From Vibrio hepatarius (GTDB lineage Bacteria; Pseudomonadota; Gammaproteobacteria; Enterobacterales; Vibrionaceae), in NCBI RefSeq assembly GCF_001274785.1, contig NZ_LHPI01000019.1:186001-250000 (forward strand): a stretch of 64,000 nucleotides of DNA. Direction: 5' to 3'. The position numbers and the translations under genes are program-made. This document shows positions 63,316-64,000 of the stretch, piece by piece (the stretch's first letter is position 1; each line of letters starts with the position of its first letter). The notes below the pieces were generated by a model that saw nothing but the letters and a program-made list of their open reading frames with translations, was not told where the DNA came from and did not search any database.

Positions 63316-64000
63316 ATGGAATTTAGCCAACTTATCTACAGAAAGCAGCGCCGTTGGAACCTCTTCGCGATTGCGGCCATTGTGAGCCTTCTGCTTTTCT
63401 CTTCGCTCTACCTAATGGTAGGGGAAGTCTTTATCTCCCCATTTTCTGAAGTGACTCCGCTAATGGAGCAACTGGTACTGCAATTACGTTTACCGCGATT
63501 GTTGACGGCAATTGCTATTGGTGCCTCATTGGCTGTCTCGGGTGCGGTGCTACAAGTGCTGCTCGGCAATGTGTTAGCTGAACCGGGTGTACTTGGCATT
63601 TCTGGCGGTGCCAGTGTCATGATGGTGTTGGTGCTGTTTTTCATTCCCGTGTTTGCCACGCCTGTCGGCTTTATGTTGGCCGCGGTGGTTGGTGCGTTAC
63701 TCTTTACCTTGCTTTTGGTCTCTTTCGCACAAGTTGCCCGCTTAACCACCACGCGTTTGCTGCTGGTTGGTGTGGCTCTAGGCATCTTGAGCGGCGCAGT
63801 AGTGACCTGGGCGTTCTACTTCAGTGATGACCTAAGCCTAAGACAGCTTATGTACTGGTTAATGGGTAGTGTTGGCGGTGCGAGTTGGTATCACCATATT
63901 CTGACGCTAATGCTCTTGCCAGTTTTGATTTGGCTCTGCTTTAAAGGACAAGTGTTAGACAAACTGATGATGGGTGAAACGCACGCGAAACAATTGGGTA
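63316..64000 (+). CDS. btuC: BtuC-like vitamin B12 ABC transporter permease, partial (3' end outside window)
   Basis: The frame runs from an ATG at 63316 off the right edge, giving 228 residues of a FecCD/BtuC permease. The start is MEFSQLIYRKQRRWNLFAIA with hydrophobic helices following; the LRLPRLLTAIAIGASLAVSGAVLQ and NVLAEPGVLGISGGASVMMV segments are the BtuC/FecCD signature (R-P-R-L...G-L-x-x-G...N-P-L-A-x-P). The BtuC assignment fits the cobalamin genes just upstream but a siderophore permease cannot be excluded from this part alone. Confidence 0.88.
   Translation, partial: MEFSQLIYRKQRRWNLFAIAAIVSLLLFSSLYLMVGEVFISPFSEVTPLMEQLVLQLRLPRLLTAIAIGASLAVSGAVLQVLLGNVLAEPGVLGISGGASVMMVLVLFFIPVFATPVGFMLAAVVGALLFTLLLVSFAQVARLTTTRLLLVGVALGILSGAVVTWAFYFSDDLSLRQLMYWLMGSVGGASWYHHILTLMLLPVLIWLCFKGQVLDKLMMGETHAKQLG

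Noticed and set aside
63408..63785. 125-residue antisense frame inside the btuC-like gene
   Set aside because: Low-complexity Thr/Ala/Asn composition, opposite a clear permease gene.

Overview
The window is a contiguous piece of a gammaproteobacterial chromosome, almost certainly a Vibrio (large chromosome). The reasons are the gene content and, as far as I recall it, the gene order of Vibrio cholerae chromosome I: ydiJ, a GlyGly-CTERM trypsin-like protease, hutHUGI/hutC, relV, tpm, purT, an HD-GYP protein, cdd, lrgBA, sbcB, a cystine symporter, an epimerase, cobTSU/cobC and astE. A tandem glycine riboswitch lies upstream of an alanine/glycine symporter, close to the classic V. cholerae VC1422 leader. 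The species cannot be fixed from the sequence alone. No rRNA, tRNA, CRISPR array, prophage or intact insertion sequence was seen.

Layout. 1-5100: the end of a pirin gene, a small unknown gene, a CHASE-GGDEF diguanylate cyclase, an M32 carboxypeptidase and a LysE exporter. 5100-14000: a catabolic cluster with a MarR regulator and a TRAP transporter (dctMQP) on the minus strand. Divergent from these are a zeta-class isomerase, a small VOC metalloenzyme, a fumarylacetoacetase, a thiolase and an acetoacetate CoA-transferase. Together they look like uptake of an unknown aromatic or other acid, ring cleavage and conversion to fumarate plus acetyl-CoA. 14000-18600: a flavin monooxygenase, the riboswitch-controlled symporter, YggL and a small membrane/coiled-coil gene pair.

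18600-21240 is an AT-rich accessory pocket. It holds a decayed CopZ-type metal-protein gene and one intact gene for a protein resembling the Bin/Cry35 (Toxin_10) aerolysin-like insecticidal toxins. This is the most unusual locus in the window.

21240-27000: an M20 peptidase, then the complete tyrosine/homogentisate operon (hpd-hmgA-fah-maiA) behind TyrR/PhhR-like palindromes, and a 58-residue Cys-rich protein. 27000-37500: envelope and unknown proteins (a Sel1/J-domain fusion, an OmpA lipoprotein, DUF2786, DUF3187, DUF3334), the large FAD/Fe-S dehydrogenase YdiJ, a methyltransferase and the secreted protease. 37500-44000: the histidine utilisation operon with its HutC repressor and palindromic operators.

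44000-56200: housekeeping and signalling genes, including a RelV-type (p)ppGpp synthetase with an apparent signal peptide and an HD-GYP phosphodiesterase. 56200-64000: a 28-codon micro-ORF with a very strong ribosome binding site, a flavin reductase followed by the cobalamin assembly genes cobT-cobS-cobU-cobC, an M3 oligopeptidase, astE, and the first part of a BtuC-like permease cut by the window end.
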